A DNA stretch of 64,000 nucleotides from Paenibacillus phoenicis (GTDB lineage: Bacteria; Bacillota; Bacilli; Paenibacillales; Paenibacillaceae), in assembly GCF_034718895.1 (NCBI RefSeq), contig NZ_JAYERP010000001.1, positions 3,788,501-3,852,500 on the forward strand, in the 5' to 3' direction. This document shows, one piece after another, positions 16,686-25,785 of this stretch. The first letter of the stretch is position 1; the number at the start of each line of letters is the position of its first letter. Under the pieces are notes generated by a model. The model made no database searches, was not told the origin of the DNA, and saw nothing but the letters and a program-made list of their open reading frames with translations. The position numbers and the translations under genes were made by a program.

Positions 16686-18977
16686 ATGTCTATAACCGAA
16701 GAGAAAATCACGAAAATGACGCTGGCGGAACAAACGACGGCCTTCGAGTCAGGCAATGAAGCGGCAGCCATGGCGGCGGCTCAGATCAATTACCATGTGA
16801 TGGGGTATTTTCCGATCACGCCGTCCACGGAGATCGCGCAAATACTGGACCAGAAGAAGTCGCAAGGCCTGCATGATATCCAGCTGATTGCAGCGGATGG
16901 GGAGCATGGCTCGGCGGGGATCTGTTACGGGGCAGCACTCGCTGGGGCTCGGGTGATCAATGCGACCAGCGCCAACGGGTTCATGTACATGATCGAACAG
17001 CTGCCGGTGCAGTCCGGGACGCGGTTCCCGATGGTGCTGAACCTGGTCACGCGCGCGATCAGCGGTCCGCTGGATATTCGCGGCGACCACTCCGATTTGT
17101 ATTTCGCGCTGAACACCGGCTGGTTGATCCTGACGGCGAGCACCCCGCAAGCGGCATACGACATGAACATCATGGCGCTGAAGTGGTCGGAGCATCCAGA
17201 GGTTCGTCTGCCAGTGATCGTTGCCTATGACGGGTTCTTCACGTCTCATCAGAAACGGAAGTTAAGTTATTTCAAGGACGCCAAGACGGTCCGGGCGTTC
17301 GTAGGTGAAACGCCGCCGGTCGGATTTGATAACGTAGTCGATCCGTCGCGGCCGATCTCGGTTGGCGCGCATATGAACGGCGATGACCTATTGAATAACC
17401 ACTACCAGCTGCACCTGGCTCAGGAGCGGGCAGCCGAAGTGTATCAACAAATTGCTGCCGAATATAAGGCGATTTCGGGACGCGATTACCCGGTGCTCGA
17501 ATTGTATCAAATGGAGGATGCGGAGGTCGCTTTATTTCTGCTGAACTCGGCGGCGGAAACGGCCAAGATCATCGTGGATAAGCTGCGGGGTCAGGGGATT
17601 AAAGCGGGGCTCATTCGGCCGAACGTCATCCGGCCTTTCCCGGCGGAGGAGATCCGCACCGCGCTGCGGGGCGTCAAAGCGCTGCTGGTGGGGGAACGCG
17701 CCGATTCCTACGGCGGCAAAGGCGGCAATATGACGCATGAAATCCGCTCCGCGCTGAAGCTGGACCCGGCGAACCAAACGATCGTCTTGTCCCGCGTGTT
17801 TGGCCTGGGCGGTAAAGACTTCTATCCGGATGAAGCGGAAGCGTTCTTTAACCTGGCCGTTGAGGCGATGAACCAAGGCGAAGCTGCGGTGCCGTTCGAT
17901 TATTTTGGGCAGGTGCCCGGGGATCCGGTGCACGAGCTCAAACCGATCTTGACGCCGCAGCACGGCGATGCCTTTAACAGCGGGCTGATTCAGGTGACGC
18001 CGGATGAGGCAACCGGCAAGCTGAAGGTGAAGCTGCCGCCGCTGCGCAGCCTGACGGCGAAGCCGAAGCGGCTGGCGCCGGGCCATGGGGCATGTCCGGG
18101 CTGCAGCGCGATCTCATCACTGGAGCTGTTTTACAAAGGGATTGAAGGTGACGTGGTCACGTTGTTCCAGACCGGTTGCTCGTACGTCGTTACGGCCGGG
18201 TACCCTTATACCTCGCATAAGCAAACATTCATCCACAACCTGTTCCAGAACGGGGCCGCAACCGTGGCCGGTGTCGTCGAAGCGTTCTGGGAGCGGAAGC
18301 GCCGCGGCGAGATCGACGTCTCGGATAACGTGACCTTTATCATGGTGACCGGTGATGGCGGGATGGACATTGGCATGGGGCCGGCGATCGGCTCGGCGCT
18401 GCGGAACCACAAGATGATTATTTTGGAATACGACAACGAAGGGTACATGAACACCGGCTCACAGCTCTCCTACTCCACGCCGCTGGGTCATCAGACCAGC
18501 ACGTCCGGTGTAGGCAAGGCGCAGAAGGGGAAAGCGTTCCACCACAAGGATACTCCGCAGATCATGGCGGCGACGAATATCCCGTACGTGTTTACCGGGG
18601 CGGAAGCTTTCCCGCAGGACCTGATTATGAAGGCGGCCAAAGCGCAGTGGTACGCACAACATGAAGGCTTGGTTTACGGAAAAGTGCTTAGTACCTGTCC
18701 GCTCAACTGGCGGTCTGAGGATCAGCTCGGTACGAAAATCCTGCAAACGGCAGTAGACTCCTGCTTCTTCCCATTGTACGAAGTCGAGCATGGCGTGACG
18801 AACATCACCTACAATCCGGAGGCGAAAAACAAGCGGATCTCGCCGCAGGAATGGTTGAAGCTGATGGGTAAAACGAAGCACATGCTGCATGACCAGGAAC
18901 TGCTGGATGCCTTCGAGGAAGAGGTCAACCGGCGTTGGGAACGGCTCAAGCTGAAGCACGAAAGTCCGCTGCTTTAA
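16686..18977 (+). CDS. 2-oxoacid:ferredoxin oxidoreductase, fused alpha and beta subunits
   Basis: Catalytic chain that binds thiamine pyrophosphate and oxidatively decarboxylates a 2-oxoacid to acyl-CoA with ferredoxin reduction. The first about 430 residues are alpha (GNEAAAMAAAQINYHVMGYFPITPSTEIAQ; CoA/substrate region ATSANGFMYMIEQLP). The beta part begins near 445 with PLRSLTAKPKRLAPGHGACPGCSA, whose CPGC helps hold a cluster. It then has the TPP motif GDGGMDIG (about 556) through NEGYMNTG. The 763-residue length equals the sum of the two separate subunits. AAAGGAGGA precedes the ATG. It lies directly upstream of the hydrogenase genes, so its ferredoxin probably feeds HydABC. Confidence 0.88.
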   Translation: MSITEEKITKMTLAEQTTAFESGNEAAAMAAAQINYHVMGYFPITPSTEIAQILDQKKSQGLHDIQLIAADGEHGSAGICYGAALAGARVINATSANGFMYMIEQLPVQSGTRFPMVLNLVTRAISGPLDIRGDHSDLYFALNTGWLILTASTPQAAYDMNIMALKWSEHPEVRLPVIVAYDGFFTSHQKRKLSYFKDAKTVRAFVGETPPVGFDNVVDPSRPISVGAHMNGDDLLNNHYQLHLAQERAAEVYQQIAAEYKAISGRDYPVLELYQMEDAEVALFLLNSAAETAKIIVDKLRGQGIKAGLIRPNVIRPFPAEEIRTALRGVKALLVGERADSYGGKGGNMTHEIRSALKLDPANQTIVLSRVFGLGGKDFYPDEAEAFFNLAVEAMNQGEAAVPFDYFGQVPGDPVHELKPILTPQHGDAFNSGLIQVTPDEATGKLKVKLPPLRSLTAKPKRLAPGHGACPGCSAISSLELFYKGIEGDVVTLFQTGCSYVVTAGYPYTSHKQTFIHNLFQNGAATVAGVVEAFWERKRRGEIDVSDNVTFIMVTGDGGMDIGMGPAIGSALRNHKMIILEYDNEGYMNTGSQLSYSTPLGHQTSTSGVGKAQKGKAFHHKDTPQIMAATNIPYVFTGAEAFPQDLIMKAAKAQWYAQHEGLVYGKVLSTCPLNWRSEDQLGTKILQTAVDSCFFPLYEVEHGVTNITYNPEAKNKRISPQEWLKLMGKTKHMLHDQELLDAFEEEVNRRWERLKLKHESPLL

Positions 18978-19014
18978 GGTCAGCATTCGGATGATGAAGG
19001 GAGAGAAAGCGAAG

Positions 19015-19518
19015 ATGGAAGAGACTTGCCGTTGTGCGAAGGATGAGGAGCGGCTGCACCGGGTGGGGGAAATCATCGATCAGTTTCGCCAGCTGCCGGG
19101 CGCGCTGATCCCGGTGCTCCACGAAATTCAGGATTTGTATGGCTATCTGCCGGAGGAAGCGCTGCAGATCGTTTCGCGGGAGCTGGGAATGTCGATGGCT
19201 GAGATTTACGGGGTGGCGACGTTCTACTCTTTTTTCTCGCTGGAGCCCAAGGGAGAGCATATCATCCGCGTCTGCATGGGGACGGCTTGTTACATTAAGG
19301 GCGCGCAAGGGGTGCTGGATCGCTTGAGCCAGGAGCTGAACGTTCCGGTCCAAGGGACGACGGCCGACGGGAAATTCACGCTGGATGCGACCCGGTGTCT
19401 GGGGGCTTGCGGTTTAGCGCCGGTCATGACCATTGGGGAGAAAGTGCATGGCCGGCTGACGCCAAACGAGATACCGAAAATACTGAAGCAGATGCGCACA
19501 CCTGTACAGACGCATTAG
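19015..19518 (+). CDS. hydC: NAD-linked [FeFe]-hydrogenase subunit HydC (NuoE-like, [2Fe-2S])
   Basis: A thioredoxin-fold [2Fe-2S] protein that passes electrons between the flavin subunit and the hydrogenase subunit. The 167 residues show the four cluster cysteines as CMGTAC (C-x4-C) and CLGAC (C-x3-C), plus the NuoE-type ALIPVLHEIQDLYGYLPEEAL helix region. The frame opens at 18991, but AAGGGAGAG placed about 9 nt before ATG 19015 favours the shorter form. It is first of hydC-hydB-hydA, the order seen in trimeric NADH/ferredoxin-dependent hydrogenases such as that of Thermotoga. Confidence 0.92.
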   Translation: MEETCRCAKDEERLHRVGEIIDQFRQLPGALIPVLHEIQDLYGYLPEEALQIVSRELGMSMAEIYGVATFYSFFSLEPKGEHIIRVCMGTACYIKGAQGVLDRLSQELNVPVQGTTADGKFTLDATRCLGACGLAPVMTIGEKVHGRLTPNEIPKILKQMRTPVQTH

Positions 19519-19534
19519 AAGGGATGGTGGAACG

Positions 19535-21421
19535 ATGAAAACGTTGTTGGATCTCGAGGGCATTCGAACGTCGCAGCTTAGCCGGCTGGTCCGCCGTAAG
19601 CTGGGCAAGGTCGAGGCTGTTGAAGGGGGCGTTGCCGAGCGTTCTGTCATGATTTGCGGCGGCACAGGCTGTACCTCTTCGGACTCGATGTTCATTGCGG
19701 AAGCCTTTGAGCAAGCGGTGGCCAGCCAAGGGATTCAGGACAAAATCGAGATTGTCCGGACGGGCTGCTTTGGGCTGTGCGAGCTGGGGCCGGTCGTGAT
19801 CATTTACCCGGAGGAGGTATTCTACAACCGGGTGAAGGTGAAGGACGTAGCGGAGATCGTCGACAAGCACCTGCTTCAGGGCAAAATCGTCGATCGCCTC
19901 GTCTACCGACAGTCGCTGGAGAAGGACGGGCGGATCAAGCCGCTGCATGAGGTCGACTTCTTCCGCAAACAGCAACGGATCGCGCTGCGTAACTGCGGGA
20001 CGATCGATCCGGAGGACATTGACGAATATATCGCCATGAATGGGTATAAAGCGTTGCATAAGGTCCTGACGACGATGGAGCCGGCGCAGGTTGTCGCCGA
20101 GGTGAAGGAAGCAGGCCTTCGCGGACGCGGGGGCGGCGGGTTCCCGACCGGTATTAAGTGGGAGACGGCGGCGAAGCAGCAGACGGGGCCAAAATACATG
20201 ATTTGCAACGCCGACGAGGGCGACCCGGGCGCGTTTATGGACCGCTCGATCCTGGAGGGCGATCCGCACTCTGTACTGGAAGGCATGGCGATCGCCGGCT
20301 ACGCCATCGGAGCGAATCACGGCTTCATCTACGTACGGGCGGAATATCCGATCGCCGTGCGCCGGGTGCAGGCGGCGATTAAGCAGGCCCGGGATTACGG
20401 GCTGCTGGGCGAGGATTTGTTTGGCACCGGCTTCTCCTTTGATATCAGCGTCCGTCTGGGAGCTGGGGCGTTTGTCTGCGGGGAAGAGACGGCGCTGATG
20501 AACTCCGTCGAAGGCAAGCGCGGCATGCCGAACCCGAAACCGCCGTTCCCGGCCGTCAGCGGGTTATGGGGGCAGCCGACGGTGATCAATAATGTGGAGA
20601 CGCTGGCTAACGTGCCGATCATTATGCTCAAGGGCGCTTCGTGGTATGCGAGCATCGGGACGGAAAAGAGTAAAGGCACCAAGGTCTTCGCCTTGGGCGG
20701 CAAAGTCGTCAACACCGGGCTGGTGGAGGTGCCGATGGGGATTACACTGCGCGATGTGATCTACGAAATCGGCGGCGGGATTCCCGGCGGCAAAGCGTTT
20801 AAAGCGGTGCAGACCGGGGGGCCGTCCGGCGGCTGCTTAACGAGCGAGCATCTCGATCGGCCGATCGATTACGATACGCTGCTCAGCTTGGGGTCGATGA
20901 TGGGCTCGGGCGGCATGCTCGTGATGGACGAAGAGACGTGTATGGTCGACGTGGCCCGGTATTACCTCGACTTTACGCGTGACGAATCGTGCGGGAAATG
21001 CGCGCCTTGCCGGATCGGGACCAAACGCCTGCTGGAGATTTTGGAGAAAATCACGGAAGGCAAAGGAACGATGGAGGACCTGGAAGCGTTGGAGGAACTA
21101 TCTGAGCAAATTAAGGCGGCTTCGCTGTGCGGGCTCGGCCAGACGGCGCCGAATCCGGTGCTGTCCACGCTGAAGTATTTTCGCGAGGAATATATCGCCC
21201 ATGTGGTCGACAAGAAATGTCCTGCCGGCGTTTGCCGCTCGCTGATTACGTACACGATCGATCCGGAGAAATGCCGCGGCTGTACCCTTTGTGCCCGGAA
21301 GTGCCCGGCGGAAGCGATCTCGGGCGAGATGAAAGAGCCGCATGTCATCGATCCGCAGCTGTGCATCAAATGCGGAATTTGCTTCGACAGCTGCAAATTT
21401 GAAGCGATCTATAAGAGCTGA
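19535..21421 (+). CDS. hydB: NAD-linked [FeFe]-hydrogenase subunit HydB (NuoF-like, FMN and Fe-S)
   Basis: The NADH- and FMN-binding subunit. The 628-residue protein has, in order: an N-terminal [2Fe-2S] thioredoxin-like domain (CGGTGC ... CFGLC, about 30-130); the NuoF core with NADH/FMN loops GRGGGGFPTGIKW (about 195) and NADEGDPGAFMDR; a [4Fe-4S] motif ESCGKCAPCRIG (about 485); and a C-terminal two-cluster ferredoxin domain (CRGCTLCARKC ... CIKCGICFDSC, about 575-625). The extra N- and C-terminal Fe-S domains separate it from complex I NuoF and are typical of bifurcating hydrogenases and formate dehydrogenases. Confidence 0.95.
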   Translation: MKTLLDLEGIRTSQLSRLVRRKLGKVEAVEGGVAERSVMICGGTGCTSSDSMFIAEAFEQAVASQGIQDKIEIVRTGCFGLCELGPVVIIYPEEVFYNRVKVKDVAEIVDKHLLQGKIVDRLVYRQSLEKDGRIKPLHEVDFFRKQQRIALRNCGTIDPEDIDEYIAMNGYKALHKVLTTMEPAQVVAEVKEAGLRGRGGGGFPTGIKWETAAKQQTGPKYMICNADEGDPGAFMDRSILEGDPHSVLEGMAIAGYAIGANHGFIYVRAEYPIAVRRVQAAIKQARDYGLLGEDLFGTGFSFDISVRLGAGAFVCGEETALMNSVEGKRGMPNPKPPFPAVSGLWGQPTVINNVETLANVPIIMLKGASWYASIGTEKSKGTKVFALGGKVVNTGLVEVPMGITLRDVIYEIGGGIPGGKAFKAVQTGGPSGGCLTSEHLDRPIDYDTLLSLGSMMGSGGMLVMDEETCMVDVARYYLDFTRDESCGKCAPCRIGTKRLLEILEKITEGKGTMEDLEALEELSEQIKAASLCGLGQTAPNPVLSTLKYFREEYIAHVVDKKCPAGVCRSLITYTIDPEKCRGCTLCARKCPAEAISGEMKEPHVIDPQLCIKCGICFDSCKFEAIYKS

Positions 21422-21439
21422 AGGGGGGAGAGTTCGAGC

Positions 21440-23176
21440 ATGGATACGGTGAAATTATGGATTGACGATATGGAAACGGAAGTGCCGAAGGGAACAACGG
21501 TGCTCCAGGCTGCCAGCGGACTAGGCATTCACATTCCTACCCTTTGCCATCTGCAGGGCATGAACCACCCGTCCAGCTGCCGCGTCTGCTTGGTGGAGTC
21601 GGGCCCCCGCCTGATCGCTTCGTGCACGCTGGTGGCCGAGGACGGCATGCGGATTCGGACGAATACGCCGCGGGTGCGGAAAGCCCGCAAAACGACGGTT
21701 GAGCTGATTCTGTCGGATCACCATCGGGAATGTCTCACCTGCCTGCGCAGCGGAACCTGCGAGCTGCAGGAGGTGGCGAATCAAATTGGGGTGCGCGATG
21801 TGCGATATGCGGGAGGCAAGGCGCGGTCGACGGTTGATATCTCGTCGCCGTCGATCGTGCGCGACACTTCAAAATGCCTGCTGTGCGGCCGGTGCGTCTC
21901 CGTGTGCAGCGAGGTGCAGACTGTGGGGGCCATCGGGTTCACGAACCGCGGATTCAACACGGTGATTGGGCCGGCTTTGGGGCGGCCGATCGGCGAATCG
22001 GTCTGCGTGAACTGCGGGCAGTGCATCATGGCTTGTCCGGTTGGCGCGCTGCAGGAGCGGGAGAATGTGGGCGACGTGTGGCAGGCAATCGCTGACCCGC
22101 ATAAATTCGTCGTTGTGCAGACGGCTCCGGCGGTGCGCGTCGCCTTGGGCGAGGAGTTCGGGATGCCGATCGGGACGCGGGTGACGGGCAAGATGGTCGC
22201 CGCGTTGCGCCGGCTTGGCTTCAACAAGGTGTTTGATACCGATTTTGCCGCCGACTTAACGATTATGGAGGAGGGCACCGAGCTGGTGCATCGCTTGGCC
22301 ACCGGGGAGAACTTGCCGCTGATGACCTCCTGTTGTCCGGGCTGGGTGAAGTTTGTGGAGCATTTCTTCCCGGATATGATGGAGAATCTGTCGAGCTGCA
22401 AATCGCCGCATGAGATGGAAGGGGCGATGATCAAGAGCTATTTCGCCCAAACCATGGGGATCGATCCGGGGAACATTGTGGTGGTGTCGATCATGCCGTG
22501 TACGGCGAAGAAGTTTGAGGCACAGCGCGAGGAGCTGGCTCACGAGTCGTTACCGGACGTCGATTACGTGCTGACGACCCGGGAGCTTGCGCGGATGATC
22601 AAAGAGGCGGGGATCGATTTTGTGAACTTGAAGGGCGAGACGTTCGACAACCCGTTTGGCGAAGCTTCGGGGGCCGGCGTGATCTTCGGCGCGACCGGCG
22701 GGGTGGCCGAAGCGGCGCTTCGCACGGTGTTCGAGCTGGTCGCCGGCGAAGAGCTGGAGACGGTGGAATATACCGCAGTACGCGGAATGGACGGCATGAA
22801 GGAGACGACGGTGGAGCTGCCGGACGGCCGGATGATCCGCACGGCGGTGGTTCACGGGCTCGGCAACGCGCGTAAGCTGATGTCGATGATTCAGTCCGGT
22901 CAGCGCCAATACGAGTTTATTGAAGTGATGGCTTGTCCGGGCGGTTGTATCTGCGGCGGCGGGCAGCCGATCGTGGGTGCGAGCCTGCGGGATACCCTCG
23001 ACGTGAAGGCTGCCCGAGCCAAGGCGATTTATGACGAGGACGAAGCGTCTACGGTTCGGAAATCGCACAAGAACCCGTATATCCAGCAAATTTATCGCGA
23101 GTTTTTGGAGAAGCCGAACAGCCATAAGAGCCATAAGTATTTGCATACACATTATTTGGTGCGCTCTCGTTATTAG
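21440..23176 (+). CDS. hydA: [FeFe]-hydrogenase catalytic subunit HydA
   Basis: Reversible H2-forming subunit carrying the H-cluster. The N-terminus holds a [2Fe-2S] domain (CHLQGMNHPSSCRVC), a His/Cys [4Fe-4S] site (HHRECLTCLRSGTC) and two ferredoxin clusters (CLLCGRCVSVC, CVNCGQCIMAC). All three H-cluster signatures are intact: TSCCPGW (Cys298-Cys299), MPCTAKKFE (Cys354) and EVMACPGGCICGGGQP (Cys499 and Cys503). The C-terminal small-subunit-like domain is complete (NPYIQQIYREFLEKPNSHKSHKYLHTHY). The 578-residue length fits modular M3-type enzymes. With HydB and HydC it probably couples ferredoxin plus NADH to H2. Nothing suggests a sensory or inactivated form. Confidence 0.96.
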   Translation: MDTVKLWIDDMETEVPKGTTVLQAASGLGIHIPTLCHLQGMNHPSSCRVCLVESGPRLIASCTLVAEDGMRIRTNTPRVRKARKTTVELILSDHHRECLTCLRSGTCELQEVANQIGVRDVRYAGGKARSTVDISSPSIVRDTSKCLLCGRCVSVCSEVQTVGAIGFTNRGFNTVIGPALGRPIGESVCVNCGQCIMACPVGALQERENVGDVWQAIADPHKFVVVQTAPAVRVALGEEFGMPIGTRVTGKMVAALRRLGFNKVFDTDFAADLTIMEEGTELVHRLATGENLPLMTSCCPGWVKFVEHFFPDMMENLSSCKSPHEMEGAMIKSYFAQTMGIDPGNIVVVSIMPCTAKKFEAQREELAHESLPDVDYVLTTRELARMIKEAGIDFVNLKGETFDNPFGEASGAGVIFGATGGVAEAALRTVFELVAGEELETVEYTAVRGMDGMKETTVELPDGRMIRTAVVHGLGNARKLMSMIQSGQRQYEFIEVMACPGGCICGGGQPIVGASLRDTLDVKAARAKAIYDEDEASTVRKSHKNPYIQQIYREFLEKPNSHKSHKYLHTHYLVRSRY

Positions 23177-23213
23177 CTTTTTGCCGTTGCGTGTGGGGTA
23201 TCGGTGTTGCGCT

Positions 23214-23311
23214 TTGAGCGTTGAGCGTTGAGCGTTGAGTGTTGAGTATTGAGTATTGAGTATTGAGTATTGAGTATTGAGTGTTCATCGTTGAGCGTTA
23301 AGTGTTAAGTT
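23214..23311. repeat. Heptanucleotide tandem repeat TTGAGYR (14 units)
   Basis: Fourteen successive 7-bp units follow hydA: three TTGAGCG, TTGAGTG, five TTGAGTA, TTGAGTG, then diverging TTCATCG, TTGAGCG, TTAAGTG and TTAAGTT. It fills the gap before hydG. Read on the other strand it gives a spurious repeating peptide (NTQYSIL), which I reject as a gene. Confidence 0.9.
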
Positions 23312-23377
23312 GCTTTTGTCCATACAGTCTCGAAGGGGTTCAGAAGTCATTTTGGCATCTCACAGGGAGGGATGGGG

Positions 23378-24814
23378 ATGAGCAGGTCAGATCAAAGGCA
23401 GGCAGCGGACTTCATCCGGGATGAGACCATTGTGTCAGCGCTCGCTTACGGGTCGCGGCTAGCCCGCGACCGTAAAAAAGTGCTGGCGATTCTGGAGCGT
23501 GCCCGGACCGCCAAAGGCATCAGTGCGGAGGAAGCCGCCGTCCTATTGAACGTGGAGGACGATGTATTGCTGGAGGAGATTTACCATGCGGCACGCGAGG
23601 TGAAGGAACGCATTTACGGGAATCGGATCGTCTTGTTTGCTCCTTTATATGTCAGCAACTATTGCGTCAATAACTGCGAGTATTGCGGCTATAAGCTGTC
23701 GAATAGGGGCATGGTTCGGCGGCGGTTGAACCGGGAGGAGCTGATCCGAGAAGTCGAGGTGCTGCAGCAACTGGGGCATAAGCGGCTGGCACTGGAGGCC
23801 GGGGAGGATCCGGAGCATTGCCCGATCGATTACATTCTTGAATGCATTGAAACGATCTACTCCGTGAAGGTCGACAACGGAAGCATTCGCCGGATTAACG
23901 TCAATATCGCAGCGACGACGGTGGAGGATTACCGCAAGCTGGCGAGCGTCGGGATCGGCACGTATATCCTGTTCCAGGAGACGTACCACCGCCCGACCTA
24001 CAGCCGCATGCACCCCAAAGGGCCAAAACGCGATTACGACTGGCATACGACGGCGATGGACCGCGCGATGCAAGCCGGCATCGACGACGTTGGCGTGGGG
24101 GTGTTGTACGGGCTGTATGATCACAAATACGAGACGATCGCCATGCTGATGCATGCCGAGCATCTGGAAGCGACGTATGGCTGCGGGCCACACACGGTTT
24201 CCGTCCCTCGCTTGCGGGCGGCGGACGGCGTGGATCTGAACAGCTTCCCGTATCTCGTGAACGATCATGAATTTAAGAAGATCGTGGCCGTGTTACGGCT
24301 CGCGGTGCCTTATGCCGGCATGATTCTGTCCACCCGTGAGGACTCGAAATTCCGCGACGAGGTCATCAAGCTGGGGATCTCCCAGATCAGCGCAGGCTCG
24401 TGCACCGGCGTTGGCGGTTATACCAACACGTACGGCAGCGAGGGCCAAGCGATCTCAAGCAGCGATACCGCCCAGTTCGAGGTAGGTGACCACCGTTCGC
24501 CGCTGGAGATGATCAAGTCGCTGTGCCGGGACGGGTATATACCGAGCTACTGCACCGCTTGTTACCGGGAGGGGCGGACGGGCGACCGTTTCATGCGGCT
24601 GGCCAAATCGGGCCAGATCCACAACATCTGTCATCCCAACGCTCTGCTCACTTTGCAGGAGTATTTGCTGGACTACGGGGATGACGAAGCCCGGGAGATG
24701 GGAGCCACGCTGATCAAAAACAATCTCCGCCGCATCCCCAAAACCTCCGCCCGCGATGCGACGATCAACCGCCTGCAGCGTCTCAAGGAAGGCGAGCGGG
24801 ATTTGTACTTCTAG
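23378..24814 (+). CDS. hydG: [FeFe]-hydrogenase maturase HydG (radical SAM tyrosine lyase)
   Basis: HydG splits tyrosine to supply CO and CN- on an Fe-cysteine synthon for the H-cluster. The 478-residue protein has the SAM cluster motif CVNNCEYC (Cys-x3-Cys-x2-Cys, about residue 92) in a ThiH-like barrel. The C-terminal auxiliary cluster motif is CTAC followed 22 residues later by Cys (HNICHPNA), diagnostic for HydG over ThiH. AGGGAGG at 23364-23370 is too near the first ATG (23372), so ATG 23378 is chosen. It is the last gene of the plus-strand unit and is followed by a strong terminator. Confidence 0.96.
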   Translation: MSRSDQRQAADFIRDETIVSALAYGSRLARDRKKVLAILERARTAKGISAEEAAVLLNVEDDVLLEEIYHAAREVKERIYGNRIVLFAPLYVSNYCVNNCEYCGYKLSNRGMVRRRLNREELIREVEVLQQLGHKRLALEAGEDPEHCPIDYILECIETIYSVKVDNGSIRRINVNIAATTVEDYRKLASVGIGTYILFQETYHRPTYSRMHPKGPKRDYDWHTTAMDRAMQAGIDDVGVGVLYGLYDHKYETIAMLMHAEHLEATYGCGPHTVSVPRLRAADGVDLNSFPYLVNDHEFKKIVAVLRLAVPYAGMILSTREDSKFRDEVIKLGISQISAGSCTGVGGYTNTYGSEGQAISSSDTAQFEVGDHRSPLEMIKSLCRDGYIPSYCTACYREGRTGDRFMRLAKSGQIHNICHPNALLTLQEYLLDYGDDEAREMGATLIKNNLRRIPKTSARDATINRLQRLKEGERDLYF

Positions 24815-24836
24815 CCCGGGGCCCGCGGAAATCAAA

Positions 24837-24879
24837 AACCTTCAATGCCACCTTAGCGGGTGGCGTTGAAGGTTTTTTT
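24837..24879 (+). terminator. Strong terminator after hydG
   Basis: AACCTTCAATGCCACC and GGTGGCGTTGAAGGTT form a 16-bp stem with one G-T pair around TTAGCG, then T to 24879. Confidence 0.93.
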
Positions 24880-24975
24880 GGCGCCAATATGCTGATTATT
24901 CGGCATCTCGCCCAGTTGCCAACTCCATTCCGCTTGCCACGGTACAGGGTACACTTACTGCGCTCAACCCCCGGC

Positions 24976-25049
24976 TAGCGCTTTATTTCGCCTGCGGACT
25001 CCGGCGTGCGGCGTGTGGCTAACCCATTATTTCGCCTACGGACTCCGGC
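24976..25049. repeat. Partial direct repeats flanking the first island element
   Basis: TAGCGCTTTATTTCGCCTGC...ACTCCGGCG at 24976 and TAACCCATTATTTCGCCTAC...ACTCCGGC at 25020 are diverged copies. The same TTTCGCCTGCGGACTCCGG module precedes the element at 25786. They look like truncated arms of the four-site element family. Confidence 0.6.
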
Positions 25050-25232
25050 TAACGCTTGCCAGAGTGCTTATTTGGGCCAAATGAGGGGGATTTCATTTCT
25101 AACGCTTGTCAGCGAGCTTATTTGCATCAAATGGCCTCGTTTTGGGTGCGAAACAGGAAAATAAGCTCTCTCATAAGCGTTACATTTTGAAAATCCCCAT
25201 TTTGGGCCCAATAGCGTTGCTGGCAAGCGTTA
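25050..25232. repeat. Four-site dyad element, copy B (183 bp)
   Basis: Sites TAACGCTTG...GCTTATTTG start at +1 and +51; the same site in reverse (AAATAAGC...AAGCGTTA) ends at +133 and +183. Between the outer and inner sites, GGGCCAAATGAGGGGGATTTC pairs with GAAAATCCCCATTTTGGGCCC. The whole 183 bp can fold as one long hairpin. Site positions are identical to those of the elements at 25786 and 42970. Confidence 0.85.
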
Positions 25233-25260
25233 GAGGTTCGTTTCGCCGTGGTTGCTCCTC

Positions 25261-25560
25261 TAGTGTCTCTGCTGTCTCTAGTGTTGTTGCTCTGCTAGTG
25301 TCTCTGCTGTCTCTAGTGTTGTTGCTCTGCTAGTGTCTCTGCTGTCTCTAGTGTTGTTACTCAGCGAGTGTCCCTGCTGTCGCTAATGTTGTTACTCAGC
25401 GAGTGTCCGTACTGTTAGTTACTGTTGTTATTCCACCAATGTCCGTGCTGTTTGCTACTGTTTTTGTTTTGCCAATCTCTGCTGACACTACTATTGTGCT
25501 CTTTCAGTATCTATTGCTGACGCTAATGTTGTTGATCCGTGAGTGTCACTGTTGTCACTA
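25261..25560. repeat. Decaying 35-bp tandem repeat array
   Basis: Units of TAGTGTCTCTGCTGTCTCTA plus GTGTTGTTGCTCTGC repeat at 35 bp from 25261. The first two copies are identical, the third differs at two or three bases, and later copies diverge steadily through about eight and a half units. No coding frame is likely. Confidence 0.85.
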
Positions 25561-25589
25561 TTGACGCTGCCGACGCGAAAGTTACTACT

Positions 25590-25700
25590 GTGCTTAACTG
25601 CGCTTAAATGTGCTTAACTACTCAAACTACCTTAACTGCACCTAACTTCTGCTAACTCTAACTACTCTAACTACTCTAACTACTCCCAACTGCCCTAACA
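25590..25700. repeat. CTAACTACT-type simple repeat tract
   Basis: After a degenerate CTTAACTGCG/CTTAAATGTG stretch, CTAACTACT repeats three to four times around 25660-25690. It continues the low-complexity tract between the two 183-bp elements. No gene is seen anywhere in 24880-26031. Confidence 0.75.
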
Positions 25701-25785
25701 CACCTGCGACGTTTAAAGCTCCTGCACACCTTGCTTTTGGAGTAACTATTTCTCTTGCTTTCGCCTGCGGACTCCGGCGTGCGGC

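Noticed and set aside
23049..23288. Minus-strand frame with repeated NTQYSIL peptide
   Set aside because: Produced by translating the 7-bp tandem repeat; period seven in DNA gives a heptapeptide by arithmetic.
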